Notes: generated from the letters alone by a model not told the origin. Counted from the stretch's first letter, positions 51,535 through 63,196 are shown. The stretch is 64,000 bases of DNA from Pararge aegeria (GCF_905163445.1 NC_053201.1:2676001-2740000); one strand, 5' to 3'. Made by a program: numbers and translations.

Positions 51535-52061
51535 ATCTCTCACTAGACACAAAGAACGCGTCCGCACCATTCGACCAAATTAAATCTAAATCAATCAACA
51601 GCTTGTGTATTTGCATTCAATGTTCGTTTTACAGTGTATCTGACAGGCTTTAATTCACTCACCTGATGCCACATGGTCCCTACTAACTACTTTGTAAACG
51701 GTTAGTATATTGTAAATGGAATCTATTTATTTATTAATTTTATTATTAATTATTAATATATTAATTCAATTAGTCCGGTTAACAACAATTACACTAATTA
51801 AATTCATAGCAGATTAAAACAAGAACAAAAAAAAAAAGAAAATACAAAAATAAAAACAGAAACAAAAACATAATTACAACAATTAAATCAACTTTACAAT
51901 AGTTTTGCCTAATAGTAATTATACTATCTTCTCAAAATATAAAAAAAATAGTTAACCTAAAAACATGGTGCTATTAAATTTTTCTATATATTAATACTCG
52001 AAGCAAAAAATTTGTACATATTTTTTAAATAAAATTGCGCGGATGCAGGAGTATAAAATAA
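51535..52061. other. Unassigned AT-rich sequence
   Basis: TAATTAT repeats at 51,720-51,770 and A-rich tracts; nothing else. Confidence 0.4.
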
Positions 52062-52295
52062 AATAAATATACTACGACAATACACACATAGCCATCTAGC
52101 CCCATAGGAAAAGATGACTGATGAATATTTTTATGAATAATGTACATAAATACTTATAATATACAGATAAACACCCAGACACTGGAAAACATTCATGTTC
52201 ATCATACAAACATTTTTCAGTTGTGGGAATCGAACCCACGGCTTTGTGCTCAGAAAACAGGGTCGCTGCCCACTAAGACAATCGGCCGTCGAAAA
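52062..52295 (-). repeat. SINE-A, nearly full length
   Basis: Minus strand: CGACGGCCGATTGTCTTAGT as a mutated A-box head, GTGGGTTCGATTCCCACAAC as B box, full body and tail. Confidence 0.85.
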
Positions 52296-52734
52296 TAGTT
52301 GAGTGCATAATGCAATTTTTTTTTACTATGCTTAGAAACATGATCAATAAAACAAAACATTTCACATACTACCATGTATTTGACACACACGCATAGGTTT
52401 ATACTCTGTTTCAGTTGTGTAATAATAAATCGATCTAATTTAATAATTATTTTGATTATAATGTATTTAAAGTTAAGTTAACCTTGAATGAGTAGCTTTG
52501 GCAAAATCTGTGATTATACTCGTAGAGGTATAACTTTTGACAACTGAAAATTTATAAAGTTCAATCCAATAATTTAAATTAATTATGGTCGAATTTCGAA
52601 CACTAGTCGACATCTTGCATATTTTAAATCGCTTATTAAAAAGTGCTCATTAATCATTTATTTCATTTAACTACTCTATAAGCAATTTTGAAAAGTCGTG
52701 TGTCTGTTTGAATTGAGAGTCTCTCAAAGTCTTT
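52296..52734. other. Unassigned sequence
   Basis: No feature recognised. Confidence 0.4.
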
Positions 52735-52810
52735 TGACTTGGAAGGCGGATATACCAAAAAGAAGCCGTCAAGAAACTCAGCATTTGCTCTTTTCCAACA
52801 TCAAAAATTT
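52735..52810 (-). repeat. LINE-A 3' UTR fragment
   Basis: AGAAGCCGTCAAGAAACTCA GCATTTGCTCTTTTCCAACA matches the minus LINE-A 3' UTR. Confidence 0.6.
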
Positions 52811-53270
52811 GCAATATCCCACATGATTCTAGCAAACCGTTGTTTGCTTAAGAGCATATAAAGTAATTATAGCCTGCTTACAAATAAGATAAACCATTAT
52901 TTTAGGCGTATGGCGGTGAAAACATATTTGTGATTTCTAATGGAAAATGTTACAGAAACTATTCCGCATTCCACCTCCATAAGATTTTGGTTAACCTTTA
53001 AACCGTTTTTTGCACAAGAGCATTTAAAGAAGTTTTGTCCGTTCACACAGAGCATAAACAAGAATTATATGAGCGAGTAGGAAAAGCAAATTTGTTTAAA
53101 GTATTGTCAAAAATAGACAAGTAGTCGCGTGCACGGACACATGTCCAAAGCGCATGAAGTTAATAAATTGCAATCTGGTGGAAGATTAGCGACTAGCACG
53201 AGTTCATTGCACGAATTGAGAAATACATAGAGCGGTGTTTGTCATTTTTATGACGCTTTTTTATTGTAAA
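52811..53270. other. Unassigned sequence
   Basis: No feature recognised. Confidence 0.4.
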
Positions 53271-53630
53271 CTAGCTGACCCGCGCAACTTCGTCTGCATC
53301 ACATCGGTTATTATCGGTTTTAATATCTTAAAAAACCAAAAACCTAATTGCAGCGCCACATACTCAACCTCAACCTCAACTACGGCTTTCCACGTCAATC
53401 TAAAACGCCGTTGTGCGGATTTTGAAAGACAAATGGGGAAAAAATTGTAGGAGCTGTTTTCTTTTCCGGGATAAAAAGAAGCCTATGAGCTATTCTAGAC
53501 TGAATTGTATGTCTCTGCCAAATTTAAGGCAAATCGGTTCATTCGTTATGGCGTTAAAGCGTAACAAACATTTATCCTTACCAACATAAATTCATCCTCA
53601 AAAACTTTCTCATTTGTAATATTAGTAGGA
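53271..53630 (-). mobile_element. Helitron-like element, complete copy
   Basis: Minus orientation: starts TCCTACTAATATTACAAATG after A and ends GACGAAGTTGCGCGGGTCAG CTAG before T. The 3' end is nearly identical to the one at 3,162. 360 bp, non-coding; the GGATAAAAAGAAGCCTATG core is present. Confidence 0.65.
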
Positions 53631-53694
53631 TGGTACGCATGTTTGAATGCATATGCATGCTCGTTGTCCTATGTGTTCACTTTATGTGGAGAGT

Positions 53695-53850
53695 GGACAT
53701 CGGTTTGATGTGGAGTATAAAGATTGAAGTGATTATAAATTACACTGTACAGATTCTCCTGCTGTTCGCGAAGTATAGCAAATTAAGCTTAATTTTCATA
53801 ATATATCATAGATTTCCGCAAAGTAACGCCTGCTTCTATTCTATATAAAG
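53695..53850 (+). repeat. Family T copy
   Basis: GTGGAGTATAAAGATTGAAG, CAGATTCTCCTGCTGTTCGC and TTCCGCAAAGTAACGCCTGC are in family order. Confidence 0.65.
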
Positions 53851-54205
53851 CGATAACTTGCCATGGAAATATACACTTTCGTCGGTATTAACAGCTCAAG
53901 TGAATCCAAACTTAATCCACTACGTGTTAGTTATGAAGCGAGATTGCCAGTTTCATACGGCACCTGTTATTGCGAATGCATATCATTTAGCTTTTTATGC
54001 GCTTTCGTCAAAATTGAGTCACACTAGGTTGGGCTTGGTGGTGAAAACTGTGGGAAATGGAAAGAGAAAACTAACAATTATTTATAAAGCATCTACAATT
54101 ACAAAAAAAATATTTTTTTATTCCACTACGAGTTAGCCCACAATTACATTCTCACCTGCTGATAACCTAAGATGGTAACGGGCTAACTGTTAATCCTTAA
54201 ATCCA
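53851..54205. other. Unassigned sequence
   Basis: A 92-codon ORF here (53,858-54,136) has no recognisable domain and biased composition; not supported as a gene. Confidence 0.35.
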
Positions 54206-54290
54206 TAATCGGTTTCCACGCGACATCGTAAAACGCGAAATCGCTTAGTGTACCTACCAATGGCCAAAACGTCCCACCAGACCAAAAATA
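54206..54290 (-). repeat. SINE-C 3' fragment
   Basis: CGGTTTCCACGCGACATCG and GTCCCACCAGACCA match the end of SINE-C unit 2 in minus orientation. Confidence 0.55.
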
Positions 54291-54453
54291 GTACGTAAAT
54301 AGTCAGCTTCTTATGGCTTGGGATTACGCCGCGTAAACTTAGTCGGAATGGGACGCCATAACGTAATCATCAACCGATTACCGGCACACTAGCCAGAGGA
54401 TGACAAGTCTTCTCTTAGTATGAGAACGGATTCCAACACGCTGGGCAAGTGTG

Positions 54454-54680
54454 ACGACCGACTGGCGCAGTGGGCAGCGACTTCTTTTTGACTCCTAGGC
54501 TGTGGGTTCGATTCCCACAACTGGAAAATGTTTGTGTGATGAACGAGAATGTTTTCAAGGTCAGGGTGTTTATCTGTATATTATAAGTATTTATGTATAT
54601 TATTCGTAAAATATTCATCAGTCACCGTAGTACTCATAACACAAGCTAAGCTTACTTTGTGGCTAGCGATGTGTGTACAA
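54454..54680 (+). repeat. SINE-A inserted in SINE-B
   Basis: Head ACGACCGACTGGCGCAGTGG, B box GTGGGTTCGATTCCCACAAC. The duplicated target AAGTGTG lies at 54,447-54,453 and 54,681-54,687, so the insertion edges are visible. Confidence 0.85.
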
Positions 54681-54784
54681 AAGTGTGGATTGGAAGACTT
54701 TGCGGCGTGTAAAGTTTTGTGAAGTGCTTTCAGGCATGCAGGATCCCTCACGATGTATTCGTCGACCAAAGCAAGTGCTATTTT

Positions 54785-55015
54785 TATTGTTACCAACACC
54801 GCATTCCGTGTGCGACGAGCGATGCTGGCCACTTTGCTGGTCTTGTGTGAAAATCAAAGAGACGTGTCATCGAAAAAAAGACAAGCAATGGCGGGCTTTT
54901 TTGGGCGTAGTGGAATGCTGATCTCCTCCACCATCGCTGGACCATTCCAGACGCTGCTAAATGTATACTTGATTAGGTACTATGGACATTTCGCACAGAT
55001 GCTTAAACCTAGCTT
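54785..55015. other. Unknown insertion inside SINE-B
   Basis: GC-moderate sequence open in more than one frame (e.g. MLATLLVLCENQRDVSSKK in one). No domain recognised; possibly a transposon fragment. Confidence 0.35.
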
Positions 55016-55118
55016 TAACTAAAAACGTAAGACTCCGAAAAGGTGCGTGCTGGGATTAAAACTCGGTGCCCTCGAAAGCTAACGTTGGCCGTAGCTTTAA
55101 CCGCTAGGTTTTCATTAA

Positions 55119-56663
55119 GCACTTCATGTATAATATATTTATTGTAAATGAAACACAATATATCTTGAAGAAACAGTCAAACCAAATCATTTCTTTCATA
55201 CGCAAACTATAATAACGAGGAGGTTCTCTCAATGCTGCTCAATAAATTTTCACGTCATAAATTTTATTTATTTATTTATTATTTTATTTCATTTAACTAA
55301 TAGGCCCATATAAAAACAATAAAATACTTGGTATACAATATATGAAAATATTAAAATGGTACATCAATATAAATATAACTTAACTAAAACGGGATTTACG
55401 GAAGGCGGGAAAAACTGACAGCTTTGAGTTTGAAAGTAGATGCAACAGTATATACCCTCTTTGGGTTACTTTAGGGTAGCATAGAAAAAATATAAACAAA
55501 ACCGATAGTAAATCTTTTCTTCTACCTTTTACGTTGTAGAAAAAATACTACACAGCTGAGTATCAAAAAAAACGTTTGTTTTTCATATGCTTGGATGCTA
55601 TAGTAATAGGGTAAAGGTCCCAATGATAGAACATCAAAAAATTATAAATTGGTAACACTGTAATAAAAAAAAATATATAAACTTGCTTAAAGGCGTATGT
55701 AGTAATCATTATTTGTTATTGCACGATTTAAAGTAGTCACTTTACGAAACAGAAAAAACTTTATTTAATCCTAAGATTAAGAAAATAGAAGTTAAAAATA
55801 ATAAATTTGTTAATTTACAATTATCATTATTCATTCACACAAATGAATAGATATGGTCTGCCTACGAATTATCTAACATTATTCGACGCACAAGTAAATC
55901 AGCACCTCTCTTCAAATGGGCTTGTATTCCTACGGAACGCTAATGTTCCACGTCGTTTTTTTGCTATTAACAAAATACATCATAACTTTGTTAGAACGGT
56001 TATATGAAATAACTTTATATGGATAGTTTGACGTAGTCAGTTAAATCGTAACGGCAAGTCGGCAATGCAAAGTTATCTTATACGCCCGCCTGGTGCACTT
56101 TGTCGCACCAATAAGTCAGACATTTAGCTTTTTTTTAGTGGACCTGTTGATTCGGTGTATAACAAATGTACTAGCTATAGCTAACTAATTCGTTTATGTT
56201 TACGCCAGGTAATAATTATGTTTGTTATTCACTGTAAATTAATCCAATCTAATATTATTTTAAATGCGAGATTGTGTTTGTTTGTTCCTTTTTACCATCA
56301 ATAAGTTACCAAAAGACTAGACATGAACAAGGGTGGTTAAACGCAAATTTGTATTTTTACACCTTTCTTCAAGTCCTAATAACGCAACAAAACAACTTAG
56401 TCACTGCGGGTAAATTTATTAGCTTGTAATATTATATTTTTTTTAAGTAGCATATTTAACTAAACGGTTTAAAACAGAACATTTACCCTACTCAAACCTC
56501 CACAACGCAATAGGTTTACAACAAATAAGGATTATTCGTGAAAAAGGTGATGAAAAAATATAAGTTAGTTGGTAAAGCCATTAGCAGATAAGCGTTATCC
56601 ATTAAAACAGAGATAATTGTTGAAAAGGGGCATACGTATTTCCTAATTAGGCGATTTTGTATG
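55119..56663. other. Unassigned AT-rich sequence
   Basis: A TTTA microsatellite at 55,262-55,285 with the LINE-terminus-like ATTTCATTTAACTAATAGGC follows. Nothing else recognised in this 1.5 kb. Confidence 0.4.
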
Positions 56664-56667
56664 TGAT

Positions 56668-57090
56668 AACCGGTGGTAGTCCAATGGTTAGGAAGTCGAC
56701 TTTATTTTCGAAATGCCGAGTTCAAATCCCAGCACGCACCTCTAACTTTTCTAAGTTAGTTCGTTTTGAGTAATTAAAATTTCACTTGCTTCAACGGTGA
56801 AGGAAAACATCGTGAGGAAACCTGTACGCCTGAGAGTTCTCCACAATGTTTTCATAAAAGGTTGCCTGGCAGAGATCACTACTAAGCGATAAGGCCGCCT
56901 TTAGTATTCTGCTTTTATTTTTATGTTGCTTTTTTTCTTGTATTTCTATTATTTTCTTCATGAGGTGTGATAATAAAAGGTGTGTGAAGTCCACCAATCC
57001 TTACTGGGACAGCGTGGTGGACTACGGCCTAAACTTTTCTCATTGTGTGAGAAGAAATATCCTGTAGTAGGTCGGTTGATGTGATGATGA
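56668..57090 (+). repeat. SINE-B, full length, split by LT
   Basis: Head CCGGTGGTAGTCCAATGGTT, B box GAGTTCAAATCCCAGCACGC, body to CTCCACAATGTTTTCA; after the insertion it resumes GGTGTGTGAAGTCCACCAAT and ends GATGTGATGATGATGTG. Confidence 0.85.
56857..56985 (+). repeat. LT retrotransposon tail, copy 6, inserted in SINE-B
   Basis: GGTTGCCTGGCAGAGATCAC and AAGCGATAAGGCCGCC identify it. AAAGG occurs at both edges and may be a short target duplication. The hairpin (56,875-56,890) carries an A/C mismatch. Confidence 0.75.
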
Positions 57091-57109
57091 TGTGTGTAAT
57101 AAATCGGCA

Positions 57110-57720
57110 TATTTAACTAACAAATAAGTTACTCTTTATCCCTAGGTTTGTTAACCTAGACGGACAAAATCATACGCGAAGGTTTGTTTGTTTTTTTGCC
57201 CTTACTTTACCAACTAAGCAACCAACCGATTTGATTTATGACTTAGAATTAGTTAAAAAGACGGAGAGTAACATAGGATAACTACTTTTTATCCCAAAAA
57301 AAAATGGTTCCCACAGGATATGTAAATAACTGTAATAAACATCAAGTAGGCCATAAACACTATTTACGACTTAAACTTCAATTTGAGCCCTAAAACTACT
57401 TTATAGCCTAAACAACGCCTTCATAGACATAAACAAAATATCCAGAATCTAGATCGAAGAGACTGTCCAATCAACCTAGATCTGGCCCTTTGAGATTCCT
57501 TTGTTTTGTCTAGCCTTAACCGGTTTATTTTACGACCGAATTGGTACTTAGTACGTACATAAATCTTTTTGAAGGACATTCGTGTTGTAATGTAATAGAT
57601 ACAATCGTTCGATTTGTATTGATTTGTTATGAGACCATTTTGTTGAACCGGTATAGCTACACTTATTAAAGGATTCAACTTCGGGTAAGTCGGGCTTTGT
57701 ATGTTCGTGTGTACGCATGT
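57110..57720. other. Unassigned, with Helitron-like core at 57,175-57,320
   Basis: AAGCAACCAACCGATTTGAT and GGATAACTACTTTTTATCCC are HEL-type motifs without visible ends. No gene is supported. Confidence 0.35.
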
Positions 57721-57952
57721 AATGGATAAACCCAAAAACGTAAGCATAGCTTGTGTGATTGGTACTAAGATAGCTGATGGATATCTGTATGAATATAATA
57801 CACGTAAATACTTATAAAATACTGATAAACACCCAGACACTGTAAAACATTCATGCTGTGATGACACAAATATTTTCCAGTTGGGGAATTCGAACCCAAG
57901 GCCTTGGACTCAGAAAGCAGGGTCGCTACCCACAGCGCCAGTCGGTCGTCAA
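57721..57952 (-). repeat. SINE-A, full length
   Basis: Minus strand head ACGACCGACTGGCGCTGTGG, B box GGGTTCGAATTCCCCA (one base inserted), body complete. The long minus ORF across it is an accident of the SINE. Confidence 0.8.
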
Positions 57953-58344
57953 ATCAAACGCATCTGTTACCTTTATTGGAAAACAAACATGAAGTGTTTA
58001 GGAACGTATACAAACTTTTAGTACAAGCTATTTTAAAGTTACGCTAGACCCAATCCACCTTTGCACATCAGGTAGGTTTAAAACTATCCTTTACAAACTT
58101 CATCTGATAATGTACCTGAAGCCATTATAATAAAGTCTAAATTTTAATGGCATGATCGATTGCTCCATTTTTTCCTGACCTACCTAGCAGGTTTTTTTTG
58201 CTAAACTCCTTTGTGTGTACACGTGTTTTGGCTTTGGCAAGTGCATTTGTATTGATTCCTGTGTAAGCACGAAAAGTTGAATTCGTTTGTTCGGCACTTT
58301 CGTTTTTTTTTTCACAAATGGCGCTTTTTAGGGTTCCTTACACG
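57953..58344. other. Unassigned sequence
   Basis: No feature recognised. Confidence 0.35.
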
Positions 58345-58460
58345 ATGAATAGTTGATACCCAGTGGTTCGAGCTGTGGACTTCTTTTCAGGGAGACCGAG
58401 GCGATATTCGGTGCCCATCTTTTACTTTTCTGAGCTATGTGCCTTTTTATTAAGTATTTG
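58345..58460 (+). repeat. SINE-B head, decayed
   Basis: TGATACCCAGTGGTTCGAGC and AGGGAGACCGAGGCGATATT CGGTGCCC retain the order A box, B box; TTTTCTGAGCTATGTGCCTT follows as in the family. Confidence 0.5.
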
Positions 58461-58724
58461 TATGTTTATAGTTGTGTTAGTAAAGCATTTTATTACTATC
58501 ATTAGCCAGTTGTTTTTTAAAGCATGTAATTATTGTAAACTGTGGCTACTAAAACCTAACCTTCTTACATTCTAGGTATTTGAGATGGTTCAAATAAATT
58601 TAAGCAAATATAATTTTATCTTCTTTCAGAACCCTCAACACGTAAGTATGACTTAAACTTGTCAAGTTTTAAGTTTTTTTAATAATATTTATATACGCTA
58701 CAAGGCCGTTCACAATAAGTCTAA

Positions 58725-58918
58725 TTAATGTCCTACAGCTGGACACAGGCCTGTGGGGTTAAAGTTATAACTTTTGGTAACCAACGCAATATGGCCTCCC
58801 TTTTAGGGGAACCGAGTTCTATCACTGGAAAGAACGTCTTGTTTTTCGGAGAAATCTGCACTTTGAATTTAAACCAAAGCCTGAGAGTTCTTTATAATGT
58901 TCTCAAAGGCGTGTGATG
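58725..58918. repeat. RTE fragment and SINE-B fragment
   Basis: ATGTCCTACAGCTGGACACA GGCC (minus) is an RTE 3' end. From 58,795 the plus strand has decayed SINE-B: GAACCGAGTTCTATCAC and CCTGAGAGTTCTTTATAATG TTC. Confidence 0.5.
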
Positions 58919-59610
58919 TCTTCCAAACAACCATTTCCAAATTGGTCCATTTCCAATCAGGGTTCTACACGATGACTTCCGACTGGGAAAACCGCGCCAA
59001 CTATGGCGTCAGGGAATTCGTCAAAAATTATAAAACGTCAAAATTGTGTGAAATTTCAGTATCAATTTGTAATTGTAGTAGTTATTTCTTACAAATATGC
59101 CCAAATAACATTTTATTTCCTAAAATACAGAGCTTTTAACCTTTATTGTATTATTTGTGAAGGTTAAGCGCAACCGAATGACCAAAACCTGGGTGAAACA
59201 ATACGATACAAAACATTGCTTTTCTTACATAAGATACCTTATAAATATAGTACTAAGTCACATAAGGGTTCAGCAATAACTTGGGAAATAATGAAATCGG
59301 TGTCAAAAGTCTCACTCCCGAGTGTCGGAACAAAAAATAGAAAAAAAAAAGAAATCTAATCCACCCAGTAGCAGCTGTGTAAACATTAGAAGGTCGTGAT
59401 ATTGGAACCAATCTTTTTGGATGTGTCTATTGTAAGAGAATAAGTGTAAATGAGTCAGTAACAGCATATCATAAATAGGTAAGTGGTAAGTCTGGATAAA
59501 TTAAAAGAAGTTAAAATAATGACAGTTCATTCATGCAGCAAAAACTTCGTATCCCTTTTACAAAAAATGCGTGGACGGAGGTGTATGAAATTTCCCACAT
59601 TTATAGTTTA
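58919..59610. other. Unassigned sequence
   Basis: No feature recognised beyond short ORFs. Confidence 0.35.
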
Positions 59611-59882
59611 ATAAATAAATAAATAATACATACTAAGACAATTCACACATCGCCACCTAGCCCCAAAGTAAGCGTAGCTTGTGTTATGGTTACTAAGATG
59701 ACTGATGAATATTTTTTTTTATGAATAATATATATGAATACTTAGAATATACGTATGAAGACCCAGACACTGAATAACATTCATGCTCATCACACAAACA
59801 TTTTCCAGTCGTGGGAATCGAACCCACGGCCTTGGGCTCAGAAAGCCGGGTGGCTGCAAACTGCGCCAATCGGCCGTCGCCG
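59611..59882 (-). repeat. SINE-A, full length
   Basis: Minus strand CGACGGCCGATTGGCGCAGT, B box GTGGGTTCGATTCCCACGAC, body and TATTTATT tail all present. Confidence 0.9.
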
Positions 59883-60954
59883 GTTTATATTGAGCATGGA
59901 TTTCAGAATGATTTATATTTTTTTAATACGCATAATACATACATTTAATCAATAAAAGAAGAGTTTGTGCACCGCAGAAGTGAAAACTATAACTGTTTAT
60001 TTTTATATGTGTATGTTTATCATGTTTTTTCAATAAGTTTATAACATTAGTACGATAAACCGCTAACTACACACACCACACAATAATTGATAAAATTTAT
60101 TATATAACAATAAAAACGATTAAATTAACAAAGACAATTATTAACTGAGCGACACAATCGCGAAGAGCAGCTGACTGTATCTTTCTCGCCCACACACACA
60201 CTGTCGGCGGTCCCGAGTTTACCCGATCGAGCCTTTCATCTCAGAGCGGGGCGGTGCAGCTTAACTTACTCTACCTACGGAAAAATCTGAAAACAATACA
60301 CACTACCATGCACGCATAAACACTCTTTTTCAATAAATATTTGTAATGAAAAGATTATGTGCGTAATAAGAAAAGTATTAAGAAGAAAAAATTGGTTTTA
60401 TGTAAACAGGCATGTTGACCAGTAGACAAATGAGCCGCTTGTAAAGTTGTTTTAAATAAACCAGCCAAGTTTACATTGGTTGAATTCCGGGATACATGAA
60501 ATCATTAGTTCGCGTCAGATAACAGATCATTATCTTTTATTACCATAAAGTAAACAAGCCGAAAGCGAATATCAATTTAGGTGGTGTCGAAAAATCATAT
60601 TCGAATAATGCTATCTATAATATACCTATCCTAAAATTTGTTTTTAGGTCAAAGAATACAGAAAAAAAATAGAAACGGTTATTTATTTGTTCGCGAACCG
60701 ATATCAATGATACTACAAAAATGATTTCGTCGTAATTCAAGGGTTTTTGCGTTTAATTTTATGAATCATTAAATTCTATTGATGATCTATACCGCTATTT
60801 CCATAAAAGAGTGCTTAGACTTACCAACTACTTCAATACGTATTTATTACTAAGACTTTTACTAGGCGACTTACAAAAGCCTCAATGTAACTAGCTTATG
60901 ATGTATGAATGAATAAAATAGAAGTAGTTTATTTGGGTAAATAAAATTACCATA
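59883..60954. other. Repeat-poor segment with a GC-rich island
   Basis: At 60,150-60,265 there is single-copy GC-rich sequence (CACTGTCGGCGGTCCCGAGT, GAGCGGGGCGGTGCAGC) in AT-rich surroundings. On the minus strand an acceptor-like GTATTGTTTTCAG precedes it (about 60,286) and AATAAA follows in the low-coordinate flank. All three frames stop within a few codons after this acceptor, so it could at most be a terminal non-coding exon or a regulatory element. Confidence 0.3.
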
Positions 60955-61110
60955 TTACCTCTACCCCTGTGTCAGAAGACACCGCTCTGCTATAACAAGA
61001 AATAAACATAAAAACGAGGGTAGGTAAACAAACAAAAAAAAATTGTTATGATATTAGAAATAATAGACATGTTACGTATAAGAAGATAAGTTAACTAAAA
61101 AAAGGACATT
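60955..61110 (+). repeat. Unclassified repeat (GTGTCAGAAGACACCGC)
   Basis: CCTGTGTCAGAAGACACCGC TCT recurs as CCTGTATCAGAAGACACCGC TGT at about 63,389, each followed after about 100 to 180 bp by a GT microsatellite. GTGTCAGAAGACAC is itself palindromic. Confidence 0.5.
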
Positions 61111-61145
61111 ATAATCGTATGCATAGTAGTTTGCGCGCGTGTATA

Positions 61146-61178
61146 CGTATGTGTGTGTGTGTGGGTGTGTGTGTTTGT
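61146..61178. repeat. GT microsatellite
   Basis: Alternating GT with GGGTGT interruptions. Confidence 0.85.
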
Positions 61179-61185
61179 TTGGTGA

Positions 61186-61754
61186 GTGAGTGCCTGCCTG
61201 GGTTATTAACCTCTATAATTATACGTTTTGATAACGATTCTACTTCATTACAATTTAATGTTAATAGAAATTTTAAAAAAGTTCCACATATAAACAAATA
61301 ATTTAAATTATTATTATATATTAAAATAATTGCGCTTGAAGCGTATCTTGTGAAAGTATGGACGTCTTTAAGCTTTAAATAAATTTTAATTTGGCTAACT
61401 ATACTAGCACGCTAATCTAATTCAAAAATACTGATGGCAGTTCATGCCCACTGGGCATACAACGTCGCTCGTAATGTAGCGGCATGGTGCTTTTTTGTAT
61501 TCTTTAGTCTGAGTTATAAACACTAATCTTTATTTTGCGTGCCGATCGACAGACAAAGCGGTACGCTAAAATAACACACGATAATATCTTACAAAGTGAT
61601 TCGGTTTTCACTTTTCGGTAGCTTTTCTCGGCTAATGCGAAAAAGGTTTTTCCTTCAAAAGACCCAAAAGCCAACATGTCATTTTGGGTGCTTTGGTATT
61701 TGTCTATACAATGATGATAATCTAAAACTTTATCGTCAGCATGATTTTAAACGT
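61186..61754. other. Unassigned sequence
   Basis: No feature recognised; a small stem TGCCCA/TGGGCA lies at 61,445-61,459. Confidence 0.35.
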
Positions 61755-61985
61755 TCGTAGAGCTTAAACCCACCACGCTTCTCCAATTCAATTTTGTGGG
61801 CTTTAAAGATTATTGTACAACCGCGCCGACGGATTAACAAGCTCTCCGATATACATAGAACGACAACTTCAATCCCAGCAAATAATGTCACACAATCAAT
61901 TTCGGAGTCACCTCCGAACTAGTACTAAGAATTTCTTGATAAAAAATCTCAATATTTTCGTACAGACCAGAATTTGAGAGTATCT
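61755..61985 (-). repeat. SINE-B, heavily decayed
   Basis: AAACCCACCACGCTTCTCCA ATTCAATTTTGTGGGCTT keeps the order of the SINE-B centre in minus orientation; the rest is unclear. Confidence 0.35.
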
Positions 61986-62100
61986 TACCAGCTTTTTCTC
62001 GTTAGAATCTGCCTTCCGAACCCTTGCTAGAGTAAACAAACAGTAGGCAAACAGATAGACTTGACGTTCCAACAGTATTATATTTGGCTTAAATAAATAA
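61986..62100 (+). mobile_element. LINE-A 3' UTR and terminus
   Basis: CTTACCAGCTTTTTCTCGTT AGAATCTGCCTTCCGAACC and a TTGGCTTAAATAAATAATAA end match the family. Confidence 0.6.
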
Positions 62101-62342
62101 TAATAATAAAAATAATTATCTATTCAAGCTTGAGAATTTTTGCTTACAAAGATTTGAATGCCCTACCCCTTGCGGTAGGAAAAACTGTGTTGCAGAAGGT
62201 AGTTCCTTCCAGAGATTTTGTTACAGATCAGCTCAGCGCTTAAAAAATGTTAACAAATAAACAGCACAAACATTTAAAATAAAATAAAATGAATATTGAA
62301 TTATGAATTTGAATTAGAATGAAAAAAAAATCATTAGTTCAA
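62101..62342. other. Unassigned AT-rich sequence
   Basis: Nothing recognised. Confidence 0.35.
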
Positions 62343-62552
62343 TGTCAAAGTCAAAGTCAAATATTTCTTTATTCAAATAGCCATATAGATGGCACTTTTG
62401 ATGCGCACATTACATGTAAAATATGAAGTGAGTTGATGGCGATAATTCGTCAACTTAAAAAAAAGCTACGAGGGTTCTAAACGCGCCCTGGCCTAAGAAG
62501 AAGCCCACAACAAACTTAGCCGGTTGTTTTTTTTGTTATCACCATCTCACAT
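62343..62552 (-). mobile_element. LINE-B 3' UTR
   Basis: GTCAAAGTCAAAGTCAAATA, AAAAGCTACGAGGGTTCTAA and CCCACAACAAACTTAGCCGG are close to the 7.4-kb copy. No coding part remains. Confidence 0.7.
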
Positions 62553-62957
62553 TCAGTATCTTTATCACACAGTTTATATACACCTGTAACTAACTAAAAT
62601 TAACTAACACAATCGATCGTACAGTGAAACTCACTTAGCTTTCTCGACAGGATATGAGCTCGCATTTAGCTAATGACTCATCAGCCGCAACAATGAAAAC
62701 TAAAATCCATTTATCGATAAACTAATAATTATATCCGGTCTTTATTGTTTCAAATGTTATTGTCGAGTTACCGGCTTTACCGGTTTTTAGAGTTCATATA
62801 AGGATGAGGTTTTTTTTACACTTGGTCCACACTGTACCGAAAAGTCGCAGAAAGTTTTTTTTACACCAGGTTGGGGAATACCATCGCCTACACTTCACTT
62901 GCCTGTAATTACACTGTTAAACAAAGCAGAGACAGAGATCATCTGAGGAAGTCCTTT
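62553..62957. other. Unassigned sequence
   Basis: TACCGGCTTTACCGGTTTTT at 62,770 is a short direct repeat; no gene. Confidence 0.35.
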
Positions 62958-63196
62958 TTTAATATATATAAATAATTAAATATTCTACGACAATACACAC
63001 ATCGCCATCCAGCCCCAAGGTAAACGTAGCTTATGTTATGCGTAGTTACTAAGCGTATGCGTAATATATTTATGAAGAACCCCCAGACACTGAAAAAAAT
63101 TCATTCATCACAAAATAATTTACCAGTTGTGGAAATCGAACCCACACCCTTGACTCAGAAAGTAGGGGAAGCCCACCGCGTCAATCGGCCGCCATA
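62958..63196 (-). repeat. SINE-A, full length, diverged
   Basis: Minus strand head GGCGGCCGATTGACGCGGTG, B box GTGGGTTCGATTTCCACAAC, body and tail recognisable. Confidence 0.8.

Larger units (their letters stand above)
54368..55118 (-). repeat. SINE-B copy split by two insertions
   Basis: Minus SINE-B pieces occur at 54,368-54,446, 54,681-54,780 and 55,020-55,118, the last containing the tRNA-like head (GGTGCGTGCTGGGATTAAAA CTCGG). SINE-A interrupts it at 54,454-54,680, and about 235 bp of unknown sequence interrupts it at 54,785-55,015. Confidence 0.75.

Noticed and set aside
54673..55022. Overlapping ORFs with Cys/Lys-rich peptides inside SINE-B, considered as a transposase end
   Set aside because: Several frames are open at once and no motif could be recognised; kept only as an unknown insertion.
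55807..56007. 66-codon plus ORF
   Set aside because: No domain or neighbouring signals; fits chance expectation for 64 kb of AT-rich sequence.
57421..57867. 148-codon minus ORF
   Set aside because: Much of it lies across a minus SINE-A copy, whose translated body reads as CFTVSGCLSVFYKYLR; other SINE-A copies give similar chance peptides.
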